A DNA stretch of 64,000 nucleotides. It comes from Cricetibacter osteomyelitidis. GTDB lineage: Bacteria; Pseudomonadota; Gammaproteobacteria; Enterobacterales; Pasteurellaceae. Under the pieces are notes generated by a model. The model was not told the DNA's origin. It did not search any database and saw nothing but the letters and a program-made list of their open reading frames with translations. Location: positions 21,337 through 85,336 of the forward strand of contig NZ_SLYB01000012.1 of assembly GCF_004340985.1 (NCBI RefSeq). Direction: 5' to 3'. How positions within the stretch are numbered: the stretch's first letter is position 1; the number at the start of each line of letters is the position of its first letter. This document shows, in pieces, positions 10,200-19,849 of this stretch. Made by a program: the position numbers and the translations under genes.

Positions 10200-10221
10200 T
10201 CGGTATCAAAGGTGATACCGA
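10200..10221 (+). other. Hairpin between bamA and skp
   Basis: TCGGTATCA (10200-10208) and TGATACCGA (10213-10221) form a 9-bp stem with an AAGG loop. No T-run follows, so it is more likely an RNA-stabilising or processing hairpin than a terminator. Confidence 0.4.
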
Positions 10222-10251
10222 CTAAACTTAACTAATATAAAAGGATTTTTT

Positions 10252-10944
10252 ATGAAAAAAGCATTAAAATTAACCGCACTTTCTTTAGCATTAGCATTTG
10301 GTTCCGCTTCATTTGCACAAGCGGCAGATGCAGATAAAATTGCCTATGTAAGCGTACCGGTATTATTACAAAGCCATCCGTTAGTGAGCGAGACCTCTGA
10401 ATTCGGTAAATTACGTAAAGCGGAGGAAGATAAATTAGCACCGGAAGAACAAAAATTAGCAGAAGCAGCTCAAGGTTTACGTACTGATGAAGCGGCTTTG
10501 CAAAAAGAAGGCGAAGCACTAAAAGCCTCTTTAGACAAAAAATTTGCACAATTACAAAAAGATGCAAAAGATCCGAAACAACGACCTTCAAAATTACAAG
10601 AACGTGAAAAAGCATTAAATGCTGAAAGTGCGGCATTCCAGAAAAAAGTAGCGGCATTTGAAAAACGCGCTAACGAACATCAACAAAAAGTAGCGGCATT
10701 CCAACAAAAAGCGGGTGAAGCTCAACAACGTTTGGGGGCGGAAGAAGCGAAAGTGCGTGCTGAAGTGACTAAAAACGTAAAAGAAAATATTGATAAAGTG
10801 GCAAAAGAACAGGGTTATACTTTAGTGCTTGATGCTGCCGCAGTGATTTATACTGCAAATGAAGGCAATGATATTACGGAAGCGGTAGTAAAATCTTTCG
10901 GCGGTGAATTACCAAAAGCACCGAAAGCTCCTGAAGCAAAATAA
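10252..10944 (+). CDS. skp: Periplasmic chaperone Skp (OmpH family), elongated
   Basis: Trimeric periplasmic holdase that carries unfolded outer-membrane proteins to BamA. The 230-residue precursor begins with a signal peptide (ending FGSASFAQA) and ends with the beta segment [16 protein letters not shown]. The middle is almost entirely charged coiled coil, which forms the tentacles. It is longer than the enterobacterial protein (about 160 residues). Part of the extra length is a tandem 14-residue unit, [14 protein letters not shown] then [14 protein letters not shown], that is, two duplicated heptads. An uptake sequence is built into the signal peptide codons. Confidence 0.92.
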   Translation: MKKALKLTALSLALAFGSASFAQAADADKIAYVSVPVLLQSHPLVSETSEFGKLRKAEEDKLAPEEQKLAEAAQGLRTDEAALQKEGEALKASLDKKFAQLQKDAKDPKQRPSKLQEREKALNAESAAFQKKVAAFEKRANEHQQKVAAFQQKAGEAQQRLGAEEAKVRAEVTKNVKENIDKVAKEQGYTLVLDAAAVIYTANEGNDITEAVVKSFGGELPKAPKAPEAK

Positions 10945-10972
10945 TAGCAAATTATCATATAGGCGAAATTCA

Positions 10973-12001
10973 ATGCGATTATATCGTTTAGAAGAATTAG
11001 CAACTCAGATCGGTGCTACCATTCGTGGTAACACCGATGTTGCTATTGAAAGTATTGCACCTTTAGATCGTGCGACAGAAAACCAATTAACATTTATTTC
11101 TAATGCAAAATTTCGTGCCCAGCTTGCCGAATCCAACGCGGGAATTTTAGTTGTATCAGAAAGTGATGTTGAATTTTGTAGTGAAAACAGTAATTTATTA
11201 ATTGTTAAAGATCCTTATGTAGCCTATGCGATTTTAGCTCAATATATGGACAGCACACCTAAAGCCGCTTCAAATATTGCAGAAAGTGCGGTCATTTCCG
11301 ACACGGCAAAATTAGGCAATAATGTTTCGGTGGGTGCGAACACAGTAATCGAAGACGGCGTTGAATTGGGTGATGAAGTGGTAATCGGAGCCGGTTGTTT
11401 CGTCGGTAAGAACACTAAAATTGGTGCAAAAACACAGCTCTGGGCAAATGTAAGTATCTATCACGAAGTGCAAATCGGTAGTGAATGTTTGATTCAATCT
11501 GGTGCGGTGATCGGTAGCGATGGTTTTGGTTATGCCAATGATCGCGGTCGTTGGATTAAAATTCCACAGACCGGCACGGTAATTATCGGCAATAAAGTTG
11601 AGATTGGTGCTTGCACTTGTATTGATCGCGGAGCATTGGATGCAACCATTATTGAAGATAATGTAATCATCGACAATTTATGTCAAATCGCTCATAATGT
11701 GCACATTGGTACTGGTACGGCAGTCGCCGGTGGGGTTATTATGGCAGGTAGTTTAACGGTGGGTAAATATTGCTTAATCGGCGGCGCCAGCGTGATTAAC
11801 GGACATATGAAAATTTGCGATCAGGTCACTGTCACTGGCATGGGGATGGTTATGCGACCAATTACCAAACCGGGAGTCTATTCATCGGGTATTCCGCTGC
11901 AAACCAATAAAGAATGGCGTAAAACAGCAGCACTCACTCTGAATATAGATGAAATGAATAAACGCTTAAAATCTTTAGAGCGTAAAATCGGCAAAGAATA
12001 A
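10973..12001 (+). CDS. lpxD: UDP-3-O-(3-hydroxyacyl)glucosamine N-acyltransferase
   Basis: Third step of lipid A synthesis: adds the N-linked hydroxyacyl chain from acyl carrier protein to UDP-acyl-glucosamine. The 342-residue protein has an N-terminal uridine-binding domain, then a left-handed beta-helix of hexapeptide repeats ([17 protein letters not shown] and onward) with the catalytic segment [12 protein letters not shown]. The open frame extends upstream into skp, but the ATG at 10973, 28 bases after the skp stop, gives the standard start [15 protein letters not shown]. It is followed by fabZ and lpxA. Confidence 0.96.
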   Translation: MRLYRLEELATQIGATIRGNTDVAIESIAPLDRATENQLTFISNAKFRAQLAESNAGILVVSESDVEFCSENSNLLIVKDPYVAYAILAQYMDSTPKAASNIAESAVISDTAKLGNNVSVGANTVIEDGVELGDEVVIGAGCFVGKNTKIGAKTQLWANVSIYHEVQIGSECLIQSGAVIGSDGFGYANDRGRWIKIPQTGTVIIGNKVEIGACTCIDRGALDATIIEDNVIIDNLCQIAHNVHIGTGTAVAGGVIMAGSLTVGKYCLIGGASVINGHMKICDQVTVTGMGMVMRPITKPGVYSSGIPLQTNKEWRKTAALTLNIDEMNKRLKSLERKIGKE

Positions 12002-12040
12002 TTTTGAACATATTTTAATTTAAACCAAAGGTGATTTATT

Positions 12041-12496
12041 GTGACAACTGAACAGGCAACGACAAATAAAACAATTGACATTAATGAAATTATGTCTTTA
12101 TTACCCCATCGTTATCCGTTTTTATTAGTGGATCGCGTGGTGGATTATAAAGAAGGCGAATGGTTGAAAGCGATCAAAAATGTGAGTGTAAACGAACCGC
12201 AGTTTACCGGTCATTTTCCACAAAAACCGATTTTCCCCGGTGTGTTAATTCTTGAAGCGTTGGCACAATCAATGGGTATTTTGGCGTTTAAAACTTACGA
12301 ATTACAAGGCGGAGAGCTATTCTATTATGCCGGAATCGATGAAGTACGTTTCAAAAAACCGGTTGTGCCGGGCGATCAAATGGAAATATACGTGGAAGTG
12401 ATCAAAGAACGTCGCGGTATTACTCGTTTTAAAGCTGTGGCAAGCGTTGATGGCGAAGTGGCGTGCGAAGGCACTTTAATGTGTGCGCGCAAATAA
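12041..12496 (+). CDS. fabZ: 3-hydroxyacyl-ACP dehydratase FabZ
   Basis: Dehydrates 3-hydroxyacyl-ACP in fatty acid elongation. It competes for the same hydroxyacyl-ACP pool as LpxA and LpxD, which explains the shared operon. The 151-residue hot-dog-fold protein has [14 protein letters not shown], the catalytic His segment [13 protein letters not shown], and the catalytic Glu in VLILEALAQ. The start codon is GTG with AAAGGTG upstream. Confidence 0.96.
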   Translation: MTTEQATTNKTIDINEIMSLLPHRYPFLLVDRVVDYKEGEWLKAIKNVSVNEPQFTGHFPQKPIFPGVLILEALAQSMGILAFKTYELQGGELFYYAGIDEVRFKKPVVPGDQMEIYVEVIKERRGITRFKAVASVDGEVACEGTLMCARK

Positions 12497-12535
12497 GTCG
12501 ATCTTACAAAAATAATTTATAATCAGGAGCAATTT

Positions 12536-13324
12536 ATGATTCACGCCAGTGCAAAAATTCATCCGTCAGCCATTGTTGAAGAAGGTGCCAAAATCGCTGA
12601 AAATGTTGTGATCGGTCCGTTTTGTGTTGTAGAAAACAACGTAACAATCGGTAAAAATACCGTGTTATATTCTCATGTAGTGGTAAAAGGACGTACAACC
12701 ATCGGTGAAGATAACCAAATTTTTCAATTTGCCAGCATTGGTGAAGTGAACCAAGATTTGAAATACCAAGGCGAACCGACTAAAACTATTATCGGTAATC
12801 GCAACCGCATCCGTGAAAGCGTGACTATTCACCGTGGAACTGTACAAGGCGGCGGCGTCACTCGTATCGGTGATGATAATTTATTTATGATTAACACCCA
12901 TATTGCTCACGACTGTCAAATTAAAAACCGTTGTATCTTAGCCAATAATGCTACGTTGGGAGGCCATGTTGAGTTAGATGACTTTGTGATCGTGGGCGGA
13001 ATGTCGGCAATTCACCAATTCGCTATCGTGGGGGCTCATGTTATGTTAGGCGGCGGTTCAATGGTCAGCCAAGATGTGCCGCCGTATGTGATGGCTCAGG
13101 GCAACCATGCTCGTCCGTTCGGCGTGAATTTGGAAGGCTTAAAACGTCGCGGTTTTGACAAACCGACTTTACATGCAATCCGCAACGTGTATAAATTAAT
13201 TTATCGTAGCGACCGCACTTTAGAAGATGTGATCCCGGAAATCGAACGTATCGCAGAAACTGATTCTGCAATCAGTTTCTTTGTGGAATTCTTTAAGCGT
13301 TCAACCCGCGGGATTATTCGTTAA
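12536..13324 (+). CDS. lpxA: UDP-N-acetylglucosamine O-acyltransferase
   Basis: First step of lipid A synthesis: moves a 3-hydroxyacyl chain from ACP to the 3-OH of UDP-GlcNAc. The 262-residue length is typical. The protein is a beta-helix of hexapeptide repeats beginning [13 protein letters not shown], with the catalytic His in [10 protein letters not shown] and the family segment [13 protein letters not shown] near the C-terminal helices. RBS is CAGGAG. An uptake sequence lies within the 3' end, and an uptake-sequence hairpin follows the gene. Confidence 0.97.
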   Translation: MIHASAKIHPSAIVEEGAKIAENVVIGPFCVVENNVTIGKNTVLYSHVVVKGRTTIGEDNQIFQFASIGEVNQDLKYQGEPTKTIIGNRNRIRESVTIHRGTVQGGGVTRIGDDNLFMINTHIAHDCQIKNRCILANNATLGGHVELDDFVIVGGMSAIHQFAIVGAHVMLGGGSMVSQDVPPYVMAQGNHARPFGVNLEGLKRRGFDKPTLHAIRNVYKLIYRSDRTLEDVIPEIERIAETDSAISFFVEFFKRSTRGIIR

Positions 13325-13341
13325 TAAAATTTTCGCAAAAG

Positions 13342-13369
13342 TAACCGCACTTATGTGCGGTTATTTTTT
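13342..13369 (+). terminator. Uptake-sequence terminator between lpxA and lpxB
   Basis: TAACCGCAC (13342-13350) pairs with GTGCGGTTA (13355-13363) around a TTAT loop, followed by six T residues. One arm is an uptake sequence. It may attenuate read-through from lpxA into lpxB. Confidence 0.7.
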
Positions 13370-13388
13370 ATCAAAATCGGGAGATAAT

Positions 13389-14591
13389 ATGGAAAATAAA
13401 CCACTTACCATTGCACTGGTTGCGGGCGAAGTGTCCGGCGATATTCTTGGTGCCGGCTTAATTCGGGCATTGAAAACCCGTTATCCAAACGCCCGATTTA
13501 TGGGCATTGCCGGCAAACAAATGTTGGCGGAAGGCTGTGAAACTCTAGTGGATATGGAAGCACTTTCCGTTATGGGATTAGTGGAAGTGGTGAAACATTT
13601 GCCCCGTTTATTGAAAATCCGCCGCCAAGTGATTGATACCATGCTGGCTGAAAAACCGGATATTTTTATCGGTATTGATGCCCCGGACTTTAATATTGAT
13701 GTAGAGTTGAAACTCAAAGAAAACGGCATTAAAACTATTCATTATGTGAGTCCGTCAGTGTGGGCGTGGCGACAAAACCGCATTCACAAAATCGCACGGG
13801 CGACCAATCAAGTGTTAGCATTTTTGCCTTTTGAAAAAGCCTTTTATGATAAATTTGATGTGCCTTGCCGTTTTATCGGTCACACAATGGCGGATCAGAT
13901 TGCGCTAAAACCGAACCGTTCGGAAGCCTGTCGTTTGCTTAATATTGATGAGAATAGTCGTTATATGGCGATTCTTGTAGGCAGTCGTGGTAGTGAAGTG
14001 GAATTTCTTACGGAGCCATTTTTACAAACGGCATTATTGTTGAAAGCAAAATATCCCGAATTGCAGTTCTTATTACCGTTGATCAATGAAAAACGCCGCC
14101 AGCAATTTGAAACGATTAAAGCACGTGTAGCACCAGATCTTGATGTGGTTATGCTAGACGGTCAGGCCCGTCAAGCGATGATTGCGGCTGATGTCACTTT
14201 GCTGGCCTCCGGTACGTCGGCATTAGAAGCGATGTTGTGCAAATCCCCGATGGTGGTCGGCTATAAAATGAAAGGTACGACCTATTTCTTGGCAAAACGT
14301 TTGGTGAAAACCCCGTATATTTCTTTACCGAATTTATTGGCAAATGAAATGTTGGTGCCGGAGATGATCCAAGATGACTGCTCACCGGGAAAATTAGCAG
14401 AAAAATTAGCGGGTTATTTAGATTCACAAGAAAGTGCGGTGCAAAATCGGCATAATTTAATCCAACGTTTCACGGACTTACACCGAAGTATTCAGTGCGA
14501 TGCGGATAAACAGGCGGCACAGGCAGTGATTGATTTACTAGAAGACGAACAAACGCGAACCGAACAAGCGAAAGGTGAGCAAAATGACTGA
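13389..14591 (+). CDS. lpxB: Lipid A disaccharide synthase
   Basis: Joins UDP-diacylglucosamine and lipid X into the lipid A disaccharide at the inner face of the membrane (GT19, GT-B fold). The 400-residue protein opens with [18 protein letters not shown] and has [13 protein letters not shown] and [21 protein letters not shown], all family signatures. The frame is open upstream into lpxA, but the ATG at 13389 has a GGGAGA ribosome site and the normal start. Its 3' end overlaps the start of rnhB by 8 bases. Confidence 0.96.
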   Translation: MENKPLTIALVAGEVSGDILGAGLIRALKTRYPNARFMGIAGKQMLAEGCETLVDMEALSVMGLVEVVKHLPRLLKIRRQVIDTMLAEKPDIFIGIDAPDFNIDVELKLKENGIKTIHYVSPSVWAWRQNRIHKIARATNQVLAFLPFEKAFYDKFDVPCRFIGHTMADQIALKPNRSEACRLLNIDENSRYMAILVGSRGSEVEFLTEPFLQTALLLKAKYPELQFLLPLINEKRRQQFETIKARVAPDLDVVMLDGQARQAMIAADVTLLASGTSALEAMLCKSPMVVGYKMKGTTYFLAKRLVKTPYISLPNLLANEMLVPEMIQDDCSPGKLAEKLAGYLDSQESAVQNRHNLIQRFTDLHRSIQCDADKQAAQAVIDLLEDEQTRTEQAKGEQND

Positions 14592-15171
14592 GTTTGTTTA
14601 TCCTGATTACGAACTGATCGCCGGTGTGGACGAAGTAGGCCGCGGACCTTTAGTTGGTGCGGTGGTAACGGCTGCGGTGATTTTAGATCCTCATAACCCC
14701 ATTCAAGGACTGGCGGATTCTAAAAAATTATCAGAGAAAAAACGTTTGGCGCTGGCAGATGAAATCAAGCAAAAAGCCTTGGCTTGGGCGTTAGGGCGAG
14801 CAGAACCGTCAGAAATTGATGAACTGAATATTTTACACGCCACAATGTTGGCAATGCAAAGAGCGGTGAAAAATTTAAAAATTCAACCGCATTTTGTACT
14901 CGTGGACGGCAATCGTATTCCGGCATTGCTAATGCCCGCACAAGCGGTAGTGAAAGGCGATAGCTTGGTGCAAGAGATTAGTGCTGCATCGATTTTAGCG
15001 AAAGTTGCCCGCGATCAGGAAATGGTAGAATTGGATCAAAAATATCCGCAATATGGTTTTGCTCAACACAAAGGTTATCCCACCAAACTGCATTTTGAAA
15101 AACTGGTCGAATTCGGCGTGTTACCGGAGCATCGAAAAAGTTTTGCTCCGGTACGAAATTTGCTCGGTTGA
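14584..15171 (+). CDS. rnhB: Ribonuclease HII
   Basis: Cuts the RNA strand of RNA-DNA hybrids and removes single ribonucleotides from DNA. The 195-residue protein has the catalytic motif [13 protein letters not shown] (Asp-Glu) and the later [10 protein letters not shown] and [18 protein letters not shown] at 14575 is in frame three codons earlier, but AAAGGTGAG then serves as the ribosome site for the ATG at 14584, so the ATG is preferred. It overlaps lpxB and follows it as in E. coli (lpxB-rnhB). Confidence 0.95.
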   Translation: MTEFVYPDYELIAGVDEVGRGPLVGAVVTAAVILDPHNPIQGLADSKKLSEKKRLALADEIKQKALAWALGRAEPSEIDELNILHATMLAMQRAVKNLKIQPHFVLVDGNRIPALLMPAQAVVKGDSLVQEISAASILAKVARDQEMVELDQKYPQYGFAQHKGYPTKLHFEKLVEFGVLPEHRKSFAPVRNLLG

Positions 15172-15172
15172 A

Positions 15173-15736
15173 TTATTCCGCAGATTCTTCCAACTCATCG
15201 GCCATAGCAGATAAAATATCCCGGGTCAGTTGAGCTAATGCACGGTAAAAAGGCAAGGTAGAATGGGCTTCTACTTTGCCTAAAAATTTTGCTGCACAAG
15301 GTAATAAAAACTGCTCAAATAATTCCTGTTGAGCTGAAACGGAATCCACATTATCTTCCAACCAAGATGCGGTCAGTAAAAGTAACGCAAAATGATCCGC
15401 ACTTTCTATCGCCGGCATATTACGCACGTTACGAAATGCCACAAATTCATCCACATCAATACCATAAGCAGAAATTGTGGTGGGCACGGCGGCCTCATCG
15501 CCGAATAGATGTTGGTATTCCAATTCAAGTGCGGTGAAATCTGAGGTAGTTTGCAGCTGTTTTAGAGCCGGCTCACTTTGAGCATCAGTAGATAATGCCC
15601 AAATTTGGCTTAATCCTTGTTGATTTAACCAACCGAATACTCCGCTTAAAATCGGATCTTTGGGGGAACGATAGAATAGATTACCGAATAAACGGCTAAT
15701 CATGGAAAAGTTATTAATTGTATTTATTGCAGTCAT
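15173..15736 (-). CDS. ycdY: TorD/DmsD-family chaperone, YcdY-like
   Basis: The 187-residue, all-helical protein aligns along its length with E. coli YcdY. Shared segments are LFGNLFYRSPKDPILSGVF, a central LLLTASWLEDN, and the end LLPCAAKFLGKVEAH, then LTRDILSAMADELEE. TorD-family chaperones bind redox enzymes or their leader peptides before export; YcdY is reported to act on the zinc phosphatase YcdX. No ycdX-like gene is adjacent here, so its client is unknown. It converges on rnhB with one base between the stop codons. Confidence 0.8.
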   Translation of the reverse strand: MTAINTINNFSMISRLFGNLFYRSPKDPILSGVFGWLNQQGLSQIWALSTDAQSEPALKQLQTTSDFTALELEYQHLFGDEAAVPTTISAYGIDVDEFVAFRNVRNMPAIESADHFALLLLTASWLEDNVDSVSAQQELFEQFLLPCAAKFLGKVEAHSTLPFYRALAQLTRDILSAMADELEESAE

Positions 15737-15887
15737 AAGCTGATTTCTTTAAATATTATCGAATAAAGGAACACTTTTTAGCATAAAATTCAATAAAAAG
15801 CCAAATAAAAGGTAGTAATGAGGGATAAATTCGGGTAGTATCGATGAAATTTCAGACTTTTTACATTTTTACAATTTATTTTTTATT

Positions 15888-16472
15888 ATGTTTAAGCAAA
15901 TTTTAATGATTACCGCCTTGCTTGCCTTGACCGCTTGTTCAAGCTCGGTAGATCAAACTCATGCACGTTATCAATCGAACAAGACCGGATCATATGGCAG
16001 TAAAGACGAGGTTCAATTAAATAAATTTATCGTCAATATCAGAACCAACCAACCGCATAATTTCGGTGCTGATGAAAATGATGCAGCTGTATTCAACAGG
16101 AAATCTCACGCAGTTATCGCGAACAAAAAACTTTCTCAAGTATTCCAAGAATGGCATGGCACGCGTTATCGTTTAGGCGGCACCGGTAAACGCGGGATCG
16201 ATTGCTCGGCATTTATGCGTGAAGTTTTTGAACAAGCCTTTGGAATGAGCCTGCCGCGTTCAACATCTGAACAACGCCATATAGGTCGGAATATTGCCAA
16301 AAGCCAGTTGAAAGTCGGCGATTTAGTATTTTTCCGCAGAAATAATCACGTTGGAGTGTATATTGGTGAAGGGCGTTTCATGCACGCCAGCTCCCGTCAA
16401 GGTGTCACCATCAGTTCATTAAGCGAAAGCTACTGGGCGAGAAATTATACTCAATCCCGTCGCGTATTATAA
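15888..16472 (+). CDS. mepS: NlpC/P60 murein endopeptidase lipoprotein, MepS (Spr)-like
   Basis: A 194-residue lipoprotein whose lipobox LTAC puts the acylated Cys at residue 17. It is followed by a linker and a C-terminal NlpC/P60 cysteine peptidase domain. The triad is visible: Cys106 in GIDCSAF, His154 in NHVGVYIG, His166 in FMHASS. Family members cut D-Ala-mDAP cross-links in peptidoglycan so that the wall can expand. The WHGTRYRLGGTGKRGIDCS segment matches E. coli MepS best, although NlpC is a close relative. No good ribosome site is visible before the ATG. Confidence 0.82.
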   Translation: MFKQILMITALLALTACSSSVDQTHARYQSNKTGSYGSKDEVQLNKFIVNIRTNQPHNFGADENDAAVFNRKSHAVIANKKLSQVFQEWHGTRYRLGGTGKRGIDCSAFMREVFEQAFGMSLPRSTSEQRHIGRNIAKSQLKVGDLVFFRRNNHVGVYIGEGRFMHASSRQGVTISSLSESYWARNYTQSRRVL

Positions 16473-16489
16473 TCATGTAATTCAATGAT

Positions 16490-16526
16490 AAAGAAGGAAA
16501 TCTTTTGATTTCCTTCTTTGTTATTT
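16490..16526 (+). terminator. Terminator after mepS
   Basis: AAAGAAGGAAATC (16490-16502) pairs perfectly with GATTTCCTTCTTT (16507-16519) around a TTTT loop and is followed by a T-rich tail. It lies between two convergent genes and may serve both. Confidence 0.8.
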
Positions 16527-16773
16527 ATGATTTTGATGATAAAAATCCCATTCTTTGATGATAAAAATCCCATTCTTCAATTACACGGCCGTCAGGCAAA
16601 TGACAGATACCGTATTCATTGCCTTGTTTATCTTTCTTAATTTCTAAAGTACCCCCTTGCGCAACGCAATATTCGCTGGCAGGGTTAGCCATACCGATGT
16701 TCGGTTTGTCTGTATCATTGGCACAGGCCGATAACATCATTGAAGCACAAGACGTTGAAACTAATTTCTTCAT
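16525..16773 (-). CDS. Small DUF333 lipoprotein with altered C-terminus
   Basis: An 82-residue lipoprotein: lipobox LSAC with Cys17, then a DUF333 domain (NPASEYCVAQGGTLEI, GICHLPDGRVIEEWDFY). DUF333 proteins are small exported proteins of unknown function, sometimes mislabelled as haemolysins. The domain normally ends soon after the EEW motif. Here a 22-bp tandem duplication repeats the coding DNA in a second reading frame, so WDFYHQ is followed by RMGFLSSKS. The tail is therefore a recent accident rather than a conserved part of the protein. Confidence 0.75.
   Translation of the reverse strand: MKKLVSTSCASMMLSACANDTDKPNIGMANPASEYCVAQGGTLEIKKDKQGNEYGICHLPDGRVIEEWDFYHQRMGFLSSKS
16532..16577. 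repeat. 22-bp tandem duplication
   Basis: The 22-bp unit at 16532-16553 is repeated exactly at 16554-16575, and identity continues two bases further. It sits inside the 3' end of the DUF333 lipoprotein gene. Because 22 is not a multiple of three, the second copy is read in another frame. Confidence 0.9.
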
Positions 16774-16909
16774 TTTGAATCTTCCGGTATAAATTTGATT
16801 ATCGTCAGCAAAACTGTGATCTTGCTTCCATAAATAAACAATGATTTGTTAAAAAAATTTTCTTTTATTATACCGTTCTTTAGTATGAAAGAGAGATAAA
16901 GGAGAGCAG

Positions 16910-17713
16910 ATGAAAAAATTAATTTTATTATTGGCCTTAGTCAGCGGTTATGTTGCGGCGGATTTGCCGTTGATGTTGTTGGATACGTATGAAAATCAAG
17001 AAATTCAAGGCTGGACGATGAGTGAAAAATTAGATGGCATTCGAGGCTATTGGAACGGCAAACAATTATTATCACGACAAGGCAATCCTTTTTCAGTCCC
17101 TCATTATTTTACCGAACATTTTCCGCCTTTTGCCATTGACGGCGAGTTGTTCAGCCAACGTAATCAGTTTGAACAAATTTCCACGATTGTGCGTTCCACC
17201 GAAGATAAAGGCTGGGATCGTTTAAAACTCTATGTATTTGATGTGCCGCACGCAGCAGGCAATTTATTTGAGCGACTAGCCGTATTAGAACAGTATTTAA
17301 AACAACATCCCAATCCCTATATTCAAATTATTCAACAGATCCCTGTGCAAGAAAAATCTGAACTTACCGCCTATTTGCAGCATGTTGAATCATTAGGTGG
17401 TGAAGGCGTTGTGGTGCGTAATCCAAATGTGCCATATGAAACCAAACGCAGTTCGCAAATTTTAAAATTTAAGACCGCACTTGATGAAGAATGTACAGTT
17501 ATTGCTCACCATAAAGGCAAAGGTCAATTTGAAAATGCTATGGGCAGCCTAACTTGTGAAAATCATCGCGGGCAATTTAAAATCGGTTCGGGATTTAAAC
17601 TAACAGATCGCATTAACCCGCCACCTATTGGTACGGTGATTACTTATAAATATCGGGGATTAACAAAGAACGGCAAACCAAGATTTGCGACATATTGGCG
17701 AAAGAAAGAGTAG
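16910..17713 (+). CDS. ligA: Secreted ATP-dependent DNA ligase
   Basis: The 267-residue protein has a signal peptide (MKKLILLLALVSGYVAA) and then a minimal adenylation plus OB-fold ligase. The nucleotidyl-transfer motif is MSEKLDGIRGYW, with Lys40 as the AMP acceptor. Later motifs are FAIDGELF, LGGEGVVVRNP and QILKFKT. Homologues in Haemophilus (HI1182 type) are ATP-dependent ligases, distinct from the NAD-dependent replicative ligase. The leader suggests work in the periplasm, perhaps on incoming DNA in naturally competent cells; that role is inference. The ribosome site AAGGAGAG is strong. Confidence 0.9.
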   Translation: MKKLILLLALVSGYVAADLPLMLLDTYENQEIQGWTMSEKLDGIRGYWNGKQLLSRQGNPFSVPHYFTEHFPPFAIDGELFSQRNQFEQISTIVRSTEDKGWDRLKLYVFDVPHAAGNLFERLAVLEQYLKQHPNPYIQIIQQIPVQEKSELTAYLQHVESLGGEGVVVRNPNVPYETKRSSQILKFKTALDEECTVIAHHKGKGQFENAMGSLTCENHRGQFKIGSGFKLTDRINPPPIGTVITYKYRGLTKNGKPRFATYWRKKE

Positions 17714-17772
17714 GTAGAGGGGCTTATTTTGAAATTTATTTCGCAAATTCCCCTCTCGCCTTTGGGGCACAT

Positions 17773-17794
17773 ACTCTCTCGTAAACGAGAGAGT
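17773..17794. repeat. Short palindromic intergenic repeat, copy 2
   Basis: ACTCTCTCGT (17773-17782) and ACGAGAGAGT (17785-17794) form a perfect palindrome with a 2-base centre. It lies between the convergent ligA and cysS genes. The surrounding 45 bases, including CCTCTC about 20 bases upstream and GGAA downstream, resemble the copy near 19816. Confidence 0.65.
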
Positions 17795-17799
17795 GGAAA

Positions 17800-19179
17800 T
17801 TACCCCTTACGCCAAGTCGTGCCGTTAGCACCGTCTTCCAGCAGCACTCCCATTTCAGTGAGTTTATTGCGGGCTTCATCTGCAGCCGGCCAGTTTTTGG
17901 CTGCACGGGCTTCATTGCGTTGTTTGATTAAGGTTTCGATAAGTGCCACTTCGTCATCATCGGAACCTGCTTGCAGAAATTGTTCCGGATCTTGATATAA
18001 AATGCCGAGTACAGCCGCTAATTCACGCAAACGTGCGGCTAAACCATTAGCACGTACTATATCTTCCGTTTTAAGCTTATTTACCTCGCGAGCTATTTCA
18101 AATAATACCGCTAATGCTCCCGGTGTGTTGAAATCATCGTTCATTGCGGCTTTAAAATCGTCAATGTAATTTTCTCCGCCAAAAGCCACCGCACTTGCAT
18201 CAGTGCCGCGTAATGCCGTATATAAACGCTCTAAGGCGTTGCGGGCGTTATCTAAGGCTTCTAAATCGTAGTTTAATAAAGAACGATAATGTGCAGTTAA
18301 AAAGAAATAACGCAGGCTTTCCGCATCATATTTTTCCAACATAGTGCGAATGGTAAAGAAATTACCTAAGGATTTTGACATTTTTTCTTTGTCGATAGTC
18401 AACATCCCTGTGTGCATCCAATAGTTCACATAATCGCCACTGTTGGCACAGCAGGATTGTGCTATTTCATTTTCGTGGTGAGGGAACATCAAATCGGAAC
18501 CGCCGCCATGAATATCAAAATGTTCGCCCAGTTCTTTGCTGTTCATTGCGGAACATTCGATATGCCAGCCCGGGCGGCCTTTTCCCCAAGGGGAATCCCA
18601 ACTCGGTTCGTTCGGTTTAGACATTTTCCACAGCACAAAATCCATCGGATTGCGTTTAATGCTTTTGATTTCAACGCGAGCACCCGCTTGCAGCTGCGCT
18701 AAATTTTGACGGGATAATACACCGTATTTTTTGAAACTTTCCACATCAAACATCACATCACCGTCTTGTGCCACATAAGCGTGACCATTGGCGATAAGGC
18801 GTTGCACCATGGCGATAATCTCAGGAATATGATGGGTGGCACGCGGTTCGATATCCGGGCGTTGAATGTTTAAGGCATCGAAATCTTTATGCATTTCAGC
18901 GATCATACGATCTACAAGCTCGTCACAGGTTTCATCGTTTTCCAATGCCCGTTTGATGATTTTATCGTCCACGTCGGTAATATTACGGACATAGGTTAAA
19001 TTGTAGCCTAAATAACGCAAATAACGGGTAATCACATCAAAAGAAACGAAGGTTCTGCCGTGACCGAAATGGCACAGGTCATAAACTGTCACACCGCATA
19101 CATACATACCTATATTGTTTTCGCGGATAGGTTTGAATACTTCTTTTTCTCTTGTGAGGGTATTGAAAATTTTTAGCAT
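17800..19179 (-). CDS. cysS: Cysteinyl-tRNA synthetase
   Basis: Class I synthetase that charges tRNA-Cys. The 459-residue length is typical. It shows the zinc Cys and the HIGH-type motif in [19 protein letters not shown], further zinc ligands in WHIECSAM and MFPHHENE, and the KMSKSLGNF signature for ATP binding. It is transcribed away from ppiB across a short divergent promoter region that contains an uptake sequence. Confidence 0.97.
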   Translation of the reverse strand: MLKIFNTLTREKEVFKPIRENNIGMYVCGVTVYDLCHFGHGRTFVSFDVITRYLRYLGYNLTYVRNITDVDDKIIKRALENDETCDELVDRMIAEMHKDFDALNIQRPDIEPRATHHIPEIIAMVQRLIANGHAYVAQDGDVMFDVESFKKYGVLSRQNLAQLQAGARVEIKSIKRNPMDFVLWKMSKPNEPSWDSPWGKGRPGWHIECSAMNSKELGEHFDIHGGGSDLMFPHHENEIAQSCCANSGDYVNYWMHTGMLTIDKEKMSKSLGNFFTIRTMLEKYDAESLRYFFLTAHYRSLLNYDLEALDNARNALERLYTALRGTDASAVAFGGENYIDDFKAAMNDDFNTPGALAVLFEIAREVNKLKTEDIVRANGLAARLRELAAVLGILYQDPEQFLQAGSDDDEVALIETLIKQRNEARAAKNWPAADEARNKLTEMGVLLEDGANGTTWRKG

Positions 19180-19280
19180 TGGATATCTCTGATTTAAATG
19201 AACTAATTACCGCACTTTATAGCACTTTTCCACAATTTATGAAATAATGACGATCTTGAATTTTCATAAGGATGATTAAA

Positions 19281-19790
19281 ATGATTACATTACATACAAA
19301 TTTCGGCGATATTAAAATCGCATTAAACAGCGAAAAAGCACCGATTACCGCAGAAAACTTCTTAAATTACTGCAAAGACGGTTTCTATAATAACACAATT
19401 TTTCACCGTGTTATTGACGGATTTATGATCCAAGGCGGCGGTATGGAAGCCGGCATGAAAGAAAAACGCACCAATGCACCGATTCAAAACGAAGCGAACA
19501 ATCGTTTAAGCAACAAACGCGGCACTATTGCAATGGCTCGTACATCAGATCCTCATTCAGCCAGCTCGCAATTTTTCATTAATGTAGCAGATAACAATTT
19601 CTTAGACTATCGCTCAAAAGAAATGCACGGTCGTGAAGTGGTGCAAGAATGGGGCTACTGCGTATTCGGTGAAGTGGTTGAAGGTATGGATGTGGTAGAT
19701 AAAATCAAAGGCGTCAAAACCGGCAATAAAGGCTTCCATCAAGATGTACCAAAAGATGATGTAGTGATTACATCGGTGACTGTGGAATAA
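19281..19790 (+). CDS. ppiB: Cytoplasmic cyclophilin, peptidyl-prolyl isomerase B
   Basis: Catalyses cis-trans isomerisation of proline peptide bonds during folding. The protein, 169 residues from the ATG at 19281, has the cyclophilin core [17 protein letters not shown], then the [19 protein letters not shown] segment and [17 protein letters not shown]. An upstream ATG at 19272 is in frame, but the AAGGA at 19268-19272 is correctly placed only for 19281. There is no signal peptide, so it is the cytosolic type. Confidence 0.94.
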   Translation: MITLHTNFGDIKIALNSEKAPITAENFLNYCKDGFYNNTIFHRVIDGFMIQGGGMEAGMKEKRTNAPIQNEANNRLSNKRGTIAMARTSDPHSASSQFFINVADNNFLDYRSKEMHGREVVQEWGYCVFGEVVEGMDVVDKIKGVKTGNKGFHQDVPKDDVVITSVTVE

Positions 19791-19815
19791 TTGATTTTCC
19801 TCTCTTCCTGCGCAC

Positions 19816-19838
19816 ACTCTCCCGTAAACGGAGAGAGG
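19816..19838. repeat. Short palindromic intergenic repeat, copy 3
   Basis: The core CTCTCCCGTAAACGGAGAG lies in the 59-base gap between ppiB and yjjV. It shares CTCYCGTAAACGRGAG with the palindrome at 17773 and CGTAAAC with that at 3427. Confidence 0.6.
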
Positions 19839-19849
19839 AAGTTTAATCT

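Noticed and set aside
10250..10657. 135-residue minus-strand frame opposite skp
   Set aside because: Leucine-rich artefact of the Lys/Gln/Glu-rich coiled-coil codons of skp read backwards.
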